Below, in pieces: positions 13,779 through 24,105 of a DNA stretch of 41,341 bases. This stretch comes from Streptomyces yangpuensis (GTDB lineage: Bacteria > Actinomycetota > Actinomycetes > Streptomycetales > Streptomycetaceae). Under the pieces are notes generated by a model, which saw only the letters and a program-made list of their open reading frames with translations, was not told the DNA's origin and searched no databases. Every line of letters starts with the position of its first letter. Position 1 is the stretch's first letter. The stretch covers positions 458,147-499,487 of the forward strand of contig NZ_LBMK01000005.1 in the NCBI RefSeq assembly GCF_001005295.1, read 5' to 3'. Made by a program: the position numbers and the translations under genes.

Positions 13779-14702
13779 CTACACCGTCAGGCCTCGGGCC
13801 ACCAGATCGGCCAGGGCGCACACGAAGAGGGCGATGCCGATGAAGCCGTTGACCGTGAAGAAGGCGCGGTTCAGGCGGGACAGGTCGTGCGGGGTCACGA
13901 TGGTGTGCTCGTAGACGAAGGCGACGACGACGATCGCCAGGCCGGCCCAGAACAGCGGGCCGGCGTCCGTGGCCAGCGCGTACCAGGCCAGCAGGGCCGT
14001 GGTCACGACGTGCGAGCCGCGCGCCCCCCACAGGGCGGCCGGGACGCCGAAGCGGGCCGGGACGGACCTGACGCCCTCGGCACGGTCGGCGGCCACGTCC
14101 TGGCAGGCGAAGATGAGGTCGAAGCCGCCGATCCACACGCCGACGGCGAGGCCCAGGATCACCGCGTCCCACGACCACTCGCCGGTGATCGCCAGCCAGG
14201 CCCCGACGGGACCCATCGCCTGGGCCAGGCCCAGGATGGCGTGCGGGAAGTCCGTGAACCGCTTGCCGTACGGGTAGACCACCATCGGGACGACGGCGAC
14301 CGGCGCGAGCGCCAGGCACAGCGGGTTCAGCAGGGCCGCCGAGCCGAGGAAGACCACGAGCGCGATCCCCGCGCCGGTCCAGGCCGATCGGACGGACACC
14401 GCGCCGGTGACCAGCTCGCGCCCCGCGGTCCGCGGATTGCGGGCGTCGATCTCGCGGTCGATGATCCGGTTCGCGGCCATGGCGAAGGTGCGCAGCCCCA
14501 CCATGCACACGGTGACGAGCAGCAGCTTGCCCCAGTGCACGGTCCGGTCGAGCTGGAACATCGCGGTCAGCGCCGCGATGTAGGCGAACGGCAGCGCGAA
14601 GACCGAGTGCTCGATCATCACCAGCCGCAGGAAGGCCCTGACCTTGTTGGCCGCCTCCGGCGCGGGCCCCTGTCCGACCACTCCATCGGCGGTGGTCATC
14701 AT
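13779..14702 (-). CDS. mqnP: UbiA-family prenyltransferase, menaquinone (futalosine) pathway MqnP
   Basis: This 307-aa integral membrane enzyme has about eight helices and both aspartate-rich prenyl-diphosphate motifs: NRIIDREIDARNPRTAGREL (Asn78, Asp82, Asp86) and DLIFACQDVAADRAEG (Asp202, Asp206). It resembles MqnP, which attaches the polyprenyl chain to the aromatic acid made by the futalosine route before decarboxylation. The start overlaps the stop of the coupled hypothetical gene, so mqnL, that gene and mqnP form one translation-coupled series. Two adjacent ATG codons (14702, 14699) are possible starts. Confidence 0.9.
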   Translation of the reverse strand: MMTTADGVVGQGPAPEAANKVRAFLRLVMIEHSVFALPFAYIAALTAMFQLDRTVHWGKLLLVTVCMVGLRTFAMAANRIIDREIDARNPRTAGRELVTGAVSVRSAWTGAGIALVVFLGSAALLNPLCLALAPVAVVPMVVYPYGKRFTDFPHAILGLAQAMGPVGAWLAITGEWSWDAVILGLAVGVWIGGFDLIFACQDVAADRAEGVRSVPARFGVPAALWGARGSHVVTTALLAWYALATDAGPLFWAGLAIVVVAFVYEHTIVTPHDLSRLNRAFFTVNGFIGIALFVCALADLVARGLTV

Positions 14703-15181
14703 CGGAGTTCCTCCCGGAACCGTTCGAGGCTGTCCAGCAGGGTCCCGAGGGGCACGATGCCCGTCTCCAGGGAGACCGTGGGCGCGCCCTCGGGCTCGGG
14801 CGGGGTCGCGTGCACCGTGAACACGTAGCCCTCGCCGAGACGTTCGGAGCTGCTCGGGCGGGCCTCCACCCGGAGCACGGCACCCGCCTCGACGGTGAAC
14901 GCCTCACCGGTGCCGAGCCCGGCCTGCAGGCGCTCCGCGAAGTCCTCGACCTCGGCGTCACGTACGCCGGGCAGCTCGAAGCCGGCGTCGGCCTCGTAAC
15001 CGTCGTCCAGCACCAGGGCCCACATGTTGCCGTGGCCCGCGAACTCCTCGGCCGAGACGCCCGCCCGCTGGGCCGCGTCCTGCACGTGTGGGTCCGCCGG
15101 GTCGAGCTTCGGGCGCACAAGCAGCATGAACGTCGTGTCCTCGCCGATGAACAGCGCCGGTCCACCGAATTCGGAACTCAC
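14699..15181 (-). CDS. Hypothetical protein coupled between mqnL and mqnP
   Basis: A 160-aa acidic protein without signal or membrane helices. It begins with GTG overlapping the MqnL stop (GTGA) and ends overlapping the MqnP start, so it is translated within the menaquinone operon. Recognisable features are a Cys-free beta-rich layout with FMLLVRPKLDPADP, DGYEADAGFELPG and a final helix LLDSLERFREELR. I do not recognise a family. Strict coupling on both sides suggests a role with the UbiD-like decarboxylase or the membrane prenyltransferase, for example a chaperone or a small partner. That role is inferred only from context. Confidence 0.75.
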   Translation of the reverse strand: MSSEFGGPALFIGEDTTFMLLVRPKLDPADPHVQDAAQRAGVSAEEFAGHGNMWALVLDDGYEADAGFELPGVRDAEVEDFAERLQAGLGTGEAFTVEAGAVLRVEARPSSSERLGEGYVFTVHATPPEPEGAPTVSLETGIVPLGTLLDSLERFREELR

Positions 15182-16635
15182 AGGCCGTACTCCTTCCAGC
15201 GGCGGTCGACGAGGGCGGCCGTGGCCGGGTCGGACTCGACCATGTCGGGCCAGCCGCCGTCGCGGGTGTAGCCCTCCTCGGGGAGCTTCTTCGTCGCGTC
15301 GATGCCCGCCTTGCCGCCCCAGAACTGCTGGTAGGAGGCGTGGTCGAGGTGGTCCACCGGGCCCTCGACGACGGTGAGGTCGCGGGAGTAGTCCGTGTTG
15401 CCGAGGGCCCGCCAGGACACCTCGTGCAGGTCGTGGACATCGCAGTCCTTGTCCACCACGATGATCAGCTTGGTCAGCGACATCATGTGGGCGCCCCAGA
15501 TGGCGTGCATGACCTTCTGCGCGTGCTTCGGGTACTTCTTGTCGATCGAGACGATCGCGCAGTTGTGGAAGCCGCCCGACTCGGGCAGGTGGTAGTCGAC
15601 GATGTCCGGGACGATGATCTTCAGCAGGGGCAGGAAGAACCGCTCCGTCGCGCGGCCCAGCGGGCCGTCCTCGGTCGGCGGGCGGCCCACCACGATCGAC
15701 TGCAGCAGCGGCCGCCTGCGCATCGTGATGCAGTCGATCTTCAGGGCCGGGAAGGGCTCCTGCGGGGTGTAGAAGCCGGTGTGGTCGCCGAAGGGGCCCT
15801 CCGGGAGCATCTCCCCGGGCTCCAGCCAGCCCTCGACGACGACCTCCGCGTTGGCCGGAACCTGGAGCGGGACGGTCTTGCAGTCCACCATCTCGATCCG
15901 CTTGCCCGCGACGAAGCCGGCGAAGAGGTACTCGTCGATGTCGCCCGGCAGGGGGGCGGTGGAGGCGTACGTGACCGCGGGCGGGCAGCCGAAGGCGATC
16001 GCGACCGGCAGCCGCTCGCCCTTGGCCGCGGCGACGGCGTAGTGGTTGCGGCTGTCCTTGTGGATCTGCCAGTGCATGCCGATGGTGCGCTTGTCGTGGC
16101 GCTGGAGGCGGTAGAGGCCGAGGTTGCGCACGCCCGTCTCGGGGTGCTTGGTGTGGGTCAGGCCGAGGTTGAAGAAGGAGCCGCCGTCCTTGGGCCAGGT
16201 GAAGAGGGCCGGCAGCAGGTCCAGGTCGACGTCGTCGCCGGTGAGGACGACCTCCTGGACGGGCGCGGAGTCGCCCTTCACCTTCTTCGGCGGCACGTGG
16301 ACCATCGAGCCGAGCTTGCCGAAGGCCTCACGGACCCCGATGAAGCCCTGCGGCAGCTCGGGCTTGAGCAGGCCGCCGATCTTCTCGCTGATCTCGGCGT
16401 AGGACTTCAGGCCGAGGGCCTTCAGGAGGCGGCGGTCGGTACCGAAGACGTTCATGGCCAGCGGCATCGCCGAGCCCTTGACGTTCTCGAAGAGCAGCGC
16501 GGGACCACCCGCTTTGTTCACTCTGTCGACGATCTCCCCGACCTCCAGGTACGGGTCGACTTCGGCCTTGATGCGCTTGAGGTCGCCCTCTCGCTCCAGA
16601 GCCCGGAGCAGCGAGCGGAGATCGTCGTAAGCCAT
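15178..16635 (-). CDS. mqnL: UbiD-family decarboxylase, menaquinone pathway MqnL
   Basis: This 485-aa protein is the full UbiD length. It has the conserved signature EGPFGDHTGFYTPQEPFPAL carrying the catalytic glutamate region. Other typical blocks are TTRP-like NLGLYRLQRHDKRTIGMHW, metal and prenyl-FMN loops (GRPPTEDGPLGRATERF) and IWGAHMMSLTKLIIVVDKDC. UbiD enzymes need prenylated FMN made by UbiX, which is encoded nearby. In the futalosine pathway this enzyme decarboxylates the prenylated naphthoate made by MqnP. It heads a translation-coupled group with the hypothetical gene and mqnP. The start ATG 16635 faces a divergent gene across a 90-bp promoter region. Confidence 0.93.
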   Translation of the reverse strand: MAYDDLRSLLRALEREGDLKRIKAEVDPYLEVGEIVDRVNKAGGPALLFENVKGSAMPLAMNVFGTDRRLLKALGLKSYAEISEKIGGLLKPELPQGFIGVREAFGKLGSMVHVPPKKVKGDSAPVQEVVLTGDDVDLDLLPALFTWPKDGGSFFNLGLTHTKHPETGVRNLGLYRLQRHDKRTIGMHWQIHKDSRNHYAVAAAKGERLPVAIAFGCPPAVTYASTAPLPGDIDEYLFAGFVAGKRIEMVDCKTVPLQVPANAEVVVEGWLEPGEMLPEGPFGDHTGFYTPQEPFPALKIDCITMRRRPLLQSIVVGRPPTEDGPLGRATERFFLPLLKIIVPDIVDYHLPESGGFHNCAIVSIDKKYPKHAQKVMHAIWGAHMMSLTKLIIVVDKDCDVHDLHEVSWRALGNTDYSRDLTVVEGPVDHLDHASYQQFWGGKAGIDATKKLPEEGYTRDGGWPDMVESDPATAALVDRRWKEYGL

Positions 16636-16725
16636 AGGGGTCAGTATCCGTCACCAACTACGCTGGGAGCGTCACCGGGGCCCCTTGCGGGTCCGCCGCC
16701 ACTGCCCGGGAGTCGGTCCCACACC

Positions 16726-17070
16726 GTGTTGCGCTATCTGCCGTTCCTGCTGATCATCGCGCTGACCATCTACGCCTTCATCGACTGCCTGAACACGCCG
16801 GAGGAAGAGGTCAAGCACCTCCCCAAGGCGATGTGGGTGATCATCATCCTGCTCTTCTCCATCGTGGGGCCGGTGGTGTGGCTGTTCGCGGGCAGGAAGC
16901 GGGTGGCCGCCGGCGGTGGCGGGCGCGGACCCCGGAGGCGCACCCAGTGGGTGGCCCCCGACGACAACCCGGAGTTCCTGAAGTCCCTGCGCGAGGAGCA
17001 GGAGAACAAGGACCGCGAGGACCGCGACCGCAAGGACAACGGCAAGGACCAGGGCAAGGACGCCGACTAG
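16726..17070 (+). CDS. PLDc_N-like small membrane protein
   Basis: A GTG at 16726 begins a 114-aa protein with two membrane helices (about residues 3-20 and 39-60) separated by NTPEEEVKHLPKAMW. This is the form of the phospholipase D N-terminal-like (PLDc_N) domain, whose end is typically IVGPVVWLFAGRKR. A basic and acidic disordered tail with alternating KD/RD residues (KDREDRDRKDNG) follows. It is divergent from mqnL and not obviously linked to it. Function is unknown; a membrane-anchored accessory protein is the reasonable reading. Confidence 0.8.
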   Translation: MLRYLPFLLIIALTIYAFIDCLNTPEEEVKHLPKAMWVIIILLFSIVGPVVWLFAGRKRVAAGGGGRGPRRRTQWVAPDDNPEFLKSLREEQENKDREDRDRKDNGKDQGKDAD

Positions 17071-17162
17071 GGCAGCCCGGGCGGGTCTCCTTGCGCGGCG
17101 GCACCCCGGCGGGGCGATCGGCGCGCACGCCGCCCCAGCGGCAGAGGGCAGAGGGCAGTGGC

Positions 17163-17678
17163 TCAGGATGCCTTGCGGGCCTGGCCGAAGGACGCGTACG
17201 AGGCGCGCAGGTCGGCCCAGCGGCTGTCCGTCCAGGTGGACCAGTCCGTCGGCCGCCCCGCCAGCGCGGCCTCCAGCAGCTCGAAGTGCTCGTGCCAGGC
17301 GGCCAGGCAGTCCAGGCGGGTCTCGTCGGACCCGCCGCGTTCGTTGACGAACCGGATGACCGTGGAGTCGGTGCCGACCGCCTCCAGGTGGAAGCGGATC
17401 CGCCCGAGCCCGGCCACCGTGTACTCGGCGACGCGCTCCACGTCCCAGGCCGAGACGTGGCCGCTCGCCACCGTTGCGGTGTTCAGCCAGCGCAGCGTGA
17501 CGGCCCCGCCGAGGTGCCGCTCCAGGACGTCGGCCGCGGCCAGCCAGCCACGGAGCCCGTCGGGCGTGGTCATGGCGTGCCAGAGGGCCTCGTAGGAGTA
17601 CGGCAGGTGGAGCTCGAAGCGGAGCAGCCAGTGGTTCTCGCCGCGCCGTTCGCTGGTGGCATGGCTCACGAGGGACAT
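17163..17678 (-). CDS. SRPBCC-family protein (polyketide cyclase/AHSA1-like)
   Basis: A 171-aa protein with the START-like fold pattern. The N-terminal strand and helix (RFELHLPYSYEALWHAMTTP) is followed by GLRGWLA and the central strands with AVTLRWLN, then VIRFVNERGG. The C-terminal helix contains WHEHFELLEAALAG. AHSA1/SRPBCC proteins bind hydrophobic ligands in a cavity, and their physiological ligands are rarely known. The ATG at 17678 follows a short gap from the divergent side. Its 3' end faces the PLDc_N gene, with 92 bp between containing a short GCAGAGG triple repeat. No cysteine or signal is present. Confidence 0.85.
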   Translation of the reverse strand: MSLVSHATSERRGENHWLLRFELHLPYSYEALWHAMTTPDGLRGWLAAADVLERHLGGAVTLRWLNTATVASGHVSAWDVERVAEYTVAGLGRIRFHLEAVGTDSTVIRFVNERGGSDETRLDCLAAWHEHFELLEAALAGRPTDWSTWTDSRWADLRASYASFGQARKAS

Positions 17679-17703
17679 GCCACCAGCGTCCCACTCCCGC
17701 CGG

Positions 17704-18785
17704 TCAGACGCCCGCGTAGGAGTGCTTGCCGCTGAGCAGGATGTTCACGCCGTAGTAGTTCCAGATCCAGCAGGCGAAGGCGAAGAGCGCCAGGTAGGCG
17801 GCCTTGCGGCCCTTCCAGCCGGCGGTGGCGCGGGCGTGCAGGTAGCAGGCGTACGCCACCCACGTCACGAAGGACCAGACCTCCTTGGGGTCCCAGCCCC
17901 AGTAGCGGCCCCAGGCGTCGCCGGCCCAGATGGCGCCCGCGATGATCGTGAAGGTCCACAGCGGGAAGACGGCCGCGTTGATGCGGTACGAGAACTTGTC
18001 GAGCGAGGCCGCCGAGGGCAGCCGCTCCAGGACCGAGGAGGCGATCCGGCCCGGCTTGCCGCCGCCGGCGAGCTTGCCCTCGTAGGCGTCGCGGAAGAGG
18101 TAGAGGACCGCGCCGGCCGCGCCGAGGTAGAAGACGGCGCCGCAGAAGATGGCGGTGGAGACGTGGATCCACAGCCAGTAGGAGTGCAGGGCCGGGACGA
18201 GCTGGTCGCTGTCGGTGTAGAGCCAGGTGACCGCGATGCCGAGGTCGAGCAGGACGGTGGTGACCAGGATCAGGCCGAGCCAGCGGACGTTCTTCTTCAG
18301 GGCGAGGAGCACCAGGTACGTGCCGACGGCCACCGTGGAGAAGGTGATCGAGAACTCGTACATGTTGCCCCAGGGGGCCCGCTCGACCGACATGGCGCGG
18401 GTGACGACTCCGGCCGCCTCGACGAGGAAGGCGAGCGCGGTCAGCGAGACCGCGATCCGGCCGTACAGGTCGCCCTGCACGGTGCCGCCGGCGGCGCCGG
18501 GGCCGTCCGGGACGTCACGGGTGCCGGCGCCGGAGCGGGTGGTGACCTTGGGCCGGTCCAGTACGGCGGTGGCGCCGCCCTTGCCGCGCACCTGCACGGC
18601 GGGGGCGGCGGCGGCCTCCTTGGCACCGGTCAGCGCGGCGGCCGTGCGGGCGACCTTGCTGCGGCTGCCGAAGGTCCACTCGGCGATGTGCGCGAAGAAG
18701 GCGAGCGTGTAGACCGCCATCGACGAATAGATCAGGTAGTTGCTGATCTCAGCCAGGTTCTCGTTGGCTGCGGCAGCGAGCGGCG

Positions 18786-18789
<4 letters not shown>
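17704..18789 (-). CDS. ccsB: Cytochrome c biogenesis protein CcsB (ResC), haem-handling
   Basis: A 361-aa integral membrane protein with the conserved periplasmic haem-binding WWD motif WGRYWGWDPKEVWSF and the surrounding helices FPLWTFTIIAGAIWAGDAWG. Histidines flanking the helices are present (for example YWLWIHVSTAIF). It works with ResB in system II to move haem out and attach it to apocytochrome c. The N-terminal region has a membrane helix and an Ala/Gly-rich segment (about residues 48-100) before the core. Its start overlaps the ResB stop (ATGA), so the complex is made by coupled translation. The order ResA, CcdA, ResB, CcsB is the classical one. Confidence 0.95.
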
Positions 18790-20498
<1,709 letters not shown>

Positions 20499-20511
20499 GT
20501 CCGTCGGTTCC

Positions 20512-21285
20512 TCAGATCCCCACCGTGAAGCTTTGGGTCCAGGCCTGCATGTCGGTGACGATGCTGTCCCACAAACCTGTGACGAGCAGCAGGCCGGTGA
20601 GGATCAGCATGCCGCCGCCGATGCGCATCACCCATGCATAGTGCTTCTTCACCCAGCCGAATGCACCGAGCGCCTTGCGGAAGGCGATCGCGGCGAGGAC
20701 GAAGGGCACGCCGAGGCCCAGGCAGTACACGACCGTCAGCAGCGCGCCGCGGCCGGCGCTCGCCTGGTCGAGGGAGAGGGTGGTGACGGCGGCGAGGGTC
20801 GGGCCCATGCAGGGGGTCCAGCCGACCCCGAAGAGCACACCGAGCAGGGGCGCGCCGAGCAGGCCGGCCGTCGGCTTCCGGTGGAAGCGGAACTCCCGCA
20901 TCGTCAGACCCGGGATCGCCCCCATGAAGAACAGGCCCATGAAGATCACCACTGCGCCCAGGACGCGGGAGATGATCTCGTTGTTCTCCCGGAGGGTCTG
21001 GCCGAAGAAGCCGAAGAGCGCTCCGGTGGAGACGAAGACGGCGGTGAAGCCGGCGATGAACAGCAGCGCGCCCGCCAGCATGCGTCCGCGCCGGGCCTCG
21101 GCGAGGTCGGCGCCGCTGACGCCGGTCACGTAGGAGAGGTAGCCGGGGACCAGGGGCAGGACGCAGGGCGAGAAGAAGGAGACGAGTCCCGCGAGGAGCG
21201 CGATCGGCAGCGCCAGCAGCAGCGCCCCGTTCAGGACGGTCTCGTTCACCCCGGTGACCTCGGCGGCGAGCACGTAGTGGACCAC
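20512..21285 (-). CDS. ccdA: CcdA-type thiol-disulfide electron transporter
   Basis: This 257-aa membrane protein has six helices with the two conserved CcdA cysteine-proline motifs, SFFSPCVLPLVPGYLSYV (helix 1) and GVGWTPCMGPTLAAV (helix 4). CcdA moves reducing power from cytoplasmic thioredoxin to extracytoplasmic thiol partners such as ResA, keeping apocytochrome c cysteines reduced. The ResA gene lies 4 bp upstream, so they form one functional pair. The GTG at 21285 is weakly supplied with a ribosome site; internal GTG codons shortly downstream are alternatives. Family identity is firm. Confidence 0.93.
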   Translation of the reverse strand: MVHYVLAAEVTGVNETVLNGALLLALPIALLAGLVSFFSPCVLPLVPGYLSYVTGVSGADLAEARRGRMLAGALLFIAGFTAVFVSTGALFGFFGQTLRENNEIISRVLGAVVIFMGLFFMGAIPGLTMREFRFHRKPTAGLLGAPLLGVLFGVGWTPCMGPTLAAVTTLSLDQASAGRGALLTVVYCLGLGVPFVLAAIAFRKALGAFGWVKKHYAWVMRIGGGMLILTGLLLVTGLWDSIVTDMQAWTQSFTVGI

Positions 21286-21289
21286 GAGG

Positions 21290-21916
21290 TCACTGCTCCG
21301 CGAGGACGGGGTCGATCATGGAGCGCAGCTTGTCCTCGCCGAGGGGGGCCAGGGTGCGTGCGGCGATCTTGCCCTCCCGGTCCAGGACGAGCGTGGAGGG
21401 GATGGCGTTGGGGTTGAGGCTGCCCTTGGGGAAGCGGAGCAGCAGCTTGCCGTCGGGGTCGTAGAGGCTCGGGTAGGTGATCCCGAAGGTCTCCTCGAAG
21501 GAGGCGGCGTTCTGCTTGCTGTTGTCGCGGACGTTGACGCCCACGAAGACGACGTCCTTGCCGGCGTCGGCGAGCTCCTTGGAGACCTTCGCGAAGGCCG
21601 GGGCCTCGGCGCGGCACGGCGGGCACCAGGAGCCCCAGACGTTGAGGACGACGACCTTGCCCCTGAGGGCCTTCGTGTCGAGGGTCTTGCCGTCGACGGT
21701 CTCGCCGTCGAGCCCCGGGGCCTCGGTGCGCTCGCCCTTGACGGAGGTGGAGATGCCGCTCGCGCCCGTGACGTAGTTGCCGCCGCTGCCGGTCGGCTTG
21801 CCGCTGTCCGAACCGCTGCACGCCGTGAGCGTGAGGGCGCCGGTGACGGTCACCGCGGTCAGCAGGAGGGCGCGGCCGCTGGGTGAGCGGCGTCGGGGGG
21901 CGCGGCTAAGGCTCAT
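21290..21916 (-). CDS. resA: ResA/TlpA-like thiol-disulfide oxidoreductase lipoprotein
   Basis: This 208-aa protein begins with a lipoprotein signal (RRRSPSGRALLLTAVTV, lipobox LTAC at about residue 33). A thioredoxin-like domain with the active site WGSWCPPCRAEAPAF follows. The cis-proline loop is visible near the C-terminus (NAIPSTLVLD). ResA specifically reduces the cysteines of CXXCH haem-binding motifs in apocytochrome c, receiving electrons from CcdA. It begins the four-gene cytochrome c maturation series on this strand. The start ATG 21916 has a gap of 78 bp to the upstream deacetylase gene, which may hold the operon promoter. Confidence 0.93.
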   Translation of the reverse strand: MSLSRAPRRRSPSGRALLLTAVTVTGALTLTACSGSDSGKPTGSGGNYVTGASGISTSVKGERTEAPGLDGETVDGKTLDTKALRGKVVVLNVWGSWCPPCRAEAPAFAKVSKELADAGKDVVFVGVNVRDNSKQNAASFEETFGITYPSLYDPDGKLLLRFPKGSLNPNAIPSTLVLDREGKIAARTLAPLGEDKLRSMIDPVLAEQ

Positions 21917-21994
21917 GTGAAAAGTTTCGCATGAGCAATTCGCGGATTTTCCGCACCCCCCGGCCGGGTGTCAATGCCCTGGTCAGGCGACGTG

Positions 21995-23227
21995 TCAGGC
22001 GGCGGCGAGGTATGTGTTCCAGCCACCGGTGGGTGACCGGCCGGGGCCGAGGGTGCGCAGCCGGGCGAGCACCTTGGGGTCCTGGACCTCCAGCCAGTCG
22101 GTGAACTGCCGGAAGGATACGAGCCTTACGTCTCTTTTGTCTGCCATGCCCTTGAGCGCCTCCTCGACCGCGTCCATGTAGATGCCGCCGTTCCACTCCT
22201 CGAAGTGGTTGCCGATGAAGAGGGGTGCGCGATTGGTCTCGTAGGCCCGGCGGAAGCCGCCGAGGTAGGTGGCCGTGGCCTGGGAGCGCCAGGCGGGGTA
22301 GTTGGTGGGCACGCCCTGCGTGGTGTTCTTCGACTGGTTGGCGAGGATGTTGTAGTCCATCGACAGCACCTCGAAGGAGTGCCCCGGGAAGGGGAGGGAC
22401 TGCAGCGGCAGGTCCCAGACGCCCGACCGGCGTTCGGGCCAGACCTGGAGGCCGCCGGGCGAGCTGGCGTCGTAGCGCCAGCCCAGCTTCCGGGCGGTCG
22501 GCAGGAGGTTGTCCCGGCCCAGGAGGCAGGGGGTGCGGGCGCCGGTCAGTTCCTTGCGGTAGTCGAAGGGCAGCGGCTCCACGTCGGTGAAGCCGGTGTT
22601 GGTGCGCCAGCCCGTGACGAAGGACATGGCCTGGTCGATCTCGTTCTCCCAGTCGGCCGGGGTCCAGCGGGCGACGGAGCCGGGGCCCCCGCAGAAGTGG
22701 CCGTTGAAGTGCGTCCCTATCTCGTGCCCGTCGAGCCACGCCTCGCGCAGGCAGGCGAGGGTGGCACGGACGTTCTCGTCCTTGAGGTAGCCGATGTCGG
22801 ACGCGCCGACGGGATTGTTCGGCGGCCGGTACAGGCTCCGCTTCGACTCGGGCAGCAGGTAGATGCCGGAGAGGAAGAAGGTCATGGTCGCGCCGTGGTC
22901 CCTGGCGAGCTTGAGGAAGCGCGGGAAGAGACCGCTGCCGATCTCCCCCGCGCCGTCCCAGCTGAAGACCACGAACTGCGGCGGCGTCTCGCCCGGCTGG
23001 AGGGGCACGGGCCGGTCCGGCTGGTGGGGCTGCGGGCCGGTGTCGGCGGTGGAGCCGTCACCGATGGGCCTGCCCGGCCTCTGTCCGGGCTTCGGGTTCC
23101 TCACGGGTCCGGGAGTGCCGGGACCGGACACGTCGGGCAGTCCGCAGCCGGCGACTCCCATCGCCGCCGCGGCGCCAAGTCCCAGTCCCAGCAACCCCCT
23201 CCGGCTGACTCCCCTGATGTCGCGCAT
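21995..23227 (-). CDS. Tat-exported polysaccharide deacetylase-like lipoprotein
   Basis: A 410-aa protein starting at ATG 23227. The N-terminus has a twin-arginine signal (SRRGLLGLGLG) and lipobox VAGC, so it is likely a Tat lipoprotein. A Pro/Gly-rich linker (residues about 35-80) leads to a NodB-like domain: FSWDGAGEIG supplies the catalytic Asp and HEIGTHFNGHF the metal-binding His-x3-His. The domain then continues with EWNGGIYMDAVEEAL. Such enzymes remove acetyl groups from cell-wall or surface polysaccharides, though some are pseudoenzymes; here the metal residues are in place. It could start further upstream in frame, but only this start gives the signal peptide. It is not obviously part of the cytochrome operon. 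Confidence 0.85.
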   Translation of the reverse strand: MRDIRGVSRRGLLGLGLGAAAAMGVAGCGLPDVSGPGTPGPVRNPKPGQRPGRPIGDGSTADTGPQPHQPDRPVPLQPGETPPQFVVFSWDGAGEIGSGLFPRFLKLARDHGATMTFFLSGIYLLPESKRSLYRPPNNPVGASDIGYLKDENVRATLACLREAWLDGHEIGTHFNGHFCGGPGSVARWTPADWENEIDQAMSFVTGWRTNTGFTDVEPLPFDYRKELTGARTPCLLGRDNLLPTARKLGWRYDASSPGGLQVWPERRSGVWDLPLQSLPFPGHSFEVLSMDYNILANQSKNTTQGVPTNYPAWRSQATATYLGGFRRAYETNRAPLFIGNHFEEWNGGIYMDAVEEALKGMADKRDVRLVSFRQFTDWLEVQDPKVLARLRTLGPGRSPTGGWNTYLAAA

Positions 23228-23406
23228 GTCACCGTCCCCATCGTCGTCACCACATCCACCCCAAAGCCCATATAAACGGACAAGTTGGCCGGACATGTGT
23301 GCTGACACGGTGATTCCCGCGCATCTTGTATTTAATGAGACAGGCCTGTAACGGCCCGTAACAGACCTTCGGACACGACCGGGACCAGGACCGCGGCAGC
23401 TCCTGA

Positions 23407-24105
23407 TCAGGCGCCGAACGCCTTGGACGCGCCCTTCACCGGCTTGGCACCCGCCAGCAGGTGCGCCGGGACCAGGTCCCGGGCCGGCTCGCTGTAGCCC
23501 ACGGAGACCAGCCGGTCGCCCTGGAACGTGAAGGACGTCAGGGACGCGAGCGTGCACTGGCGGCGGCGCGGGTCGTGCCACAGCCGGCGCTTCTCGGCGA
23601 AGCTGCGCACGATCCAGATCGGCAGCTGGTGGCTGACCGCCACCGCCTCGCGGCCGCGGGCCGCGTCGCGTGCGGCCTCCAGCGCGCTCATCATCCGGAC
23701 CACCTGCTCGACGTACGGCTCGCCCCAGGAGGGCTTGAACGGGTTCGTCAGGTGCTTCCAGTTGCCGGGCTTGCGCAGCGCGCCGTCGCCGACGCCGAAG
23801 GTCTTGCCCTCGAAGACGTTCTCCGCCTCCAGCAGCCGCGCGTCCGTCGCCAGGTCCAGGCCGTGGGCCTTGGCGATCGGCTCGGCCGTCTCCTGCGCCC
23901 GCTCCAGCGGGGAGGCCACCACGTAGGCGATGTCCCGGCTCTTGAGGTGCTCGGCGACCCGGTCCGCCATCCGGCGGCCCAGCTCCGAGAGGTGGTAGCC
24001 CTCGCGGCGCCCGTACAGGACCCCGTCCGGGTTGTGCACCTCGCCGTGGCGCACCAGGTGCACGACGGTGAGGTCGGACGTCACGTCGCGGCCGTCGTCG
24101 CTCAT
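23407..24105 (-). CDS. Histidine phosphatase family protein (phosphoglycerate mutase-like)
   Basis: This 232-aa protein has the phosphohistidine motif LVRHGEVHNPDG near residue 17, and the downstream catalytic region ASPLERAQETAEPI and VAVSHQLPIWIVRSF (second His). These are typical of the RHG phosphatase superfamily. Members include phosphoglycerate mutases and other phosphatases, so the substrate is open. Start ATG overlaps the HemL stop (ATGA), which indicates coupled translation with haem precursor synthesis. Whether it acts in haem metabolism or is simply a housekeeping neighbour cannot be judged from sequence. Confidence 0.92.
   Translation of the reverse strand: MSDDGRDVTSDLTVVHLVRHGEVHNPDGVLYGRREGYHLSELGRRMADRVAEHLKSRDIAYVVASPLERAQETAEPIAKAHGLDLATDARLLEAENVFEGKTFGVGDGALRKPGNWKHLTNPFKPSWGEPYVEQVVRMMSALEAARDAARGREAVAVSHQLPIWIVRSFAEKRRLWHDPRRRQCTLASLTSFTFQGDRLVSVGYSEPARDLVPAHLLAGAKPVKGASKAFGA

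Noticed and set aside
13887..14828. Long plus-strand open frame over mqnP
   Set aside because: It lies antisense to mqnP, which has both aspartate-rich motifs and clear membrane helices.
17140..17160. Triple GCAGAGG-like repeat after the PLDc_N gene
   Set aside because: Only about three short units; no evidence that it is a binding site or a variable repeat.
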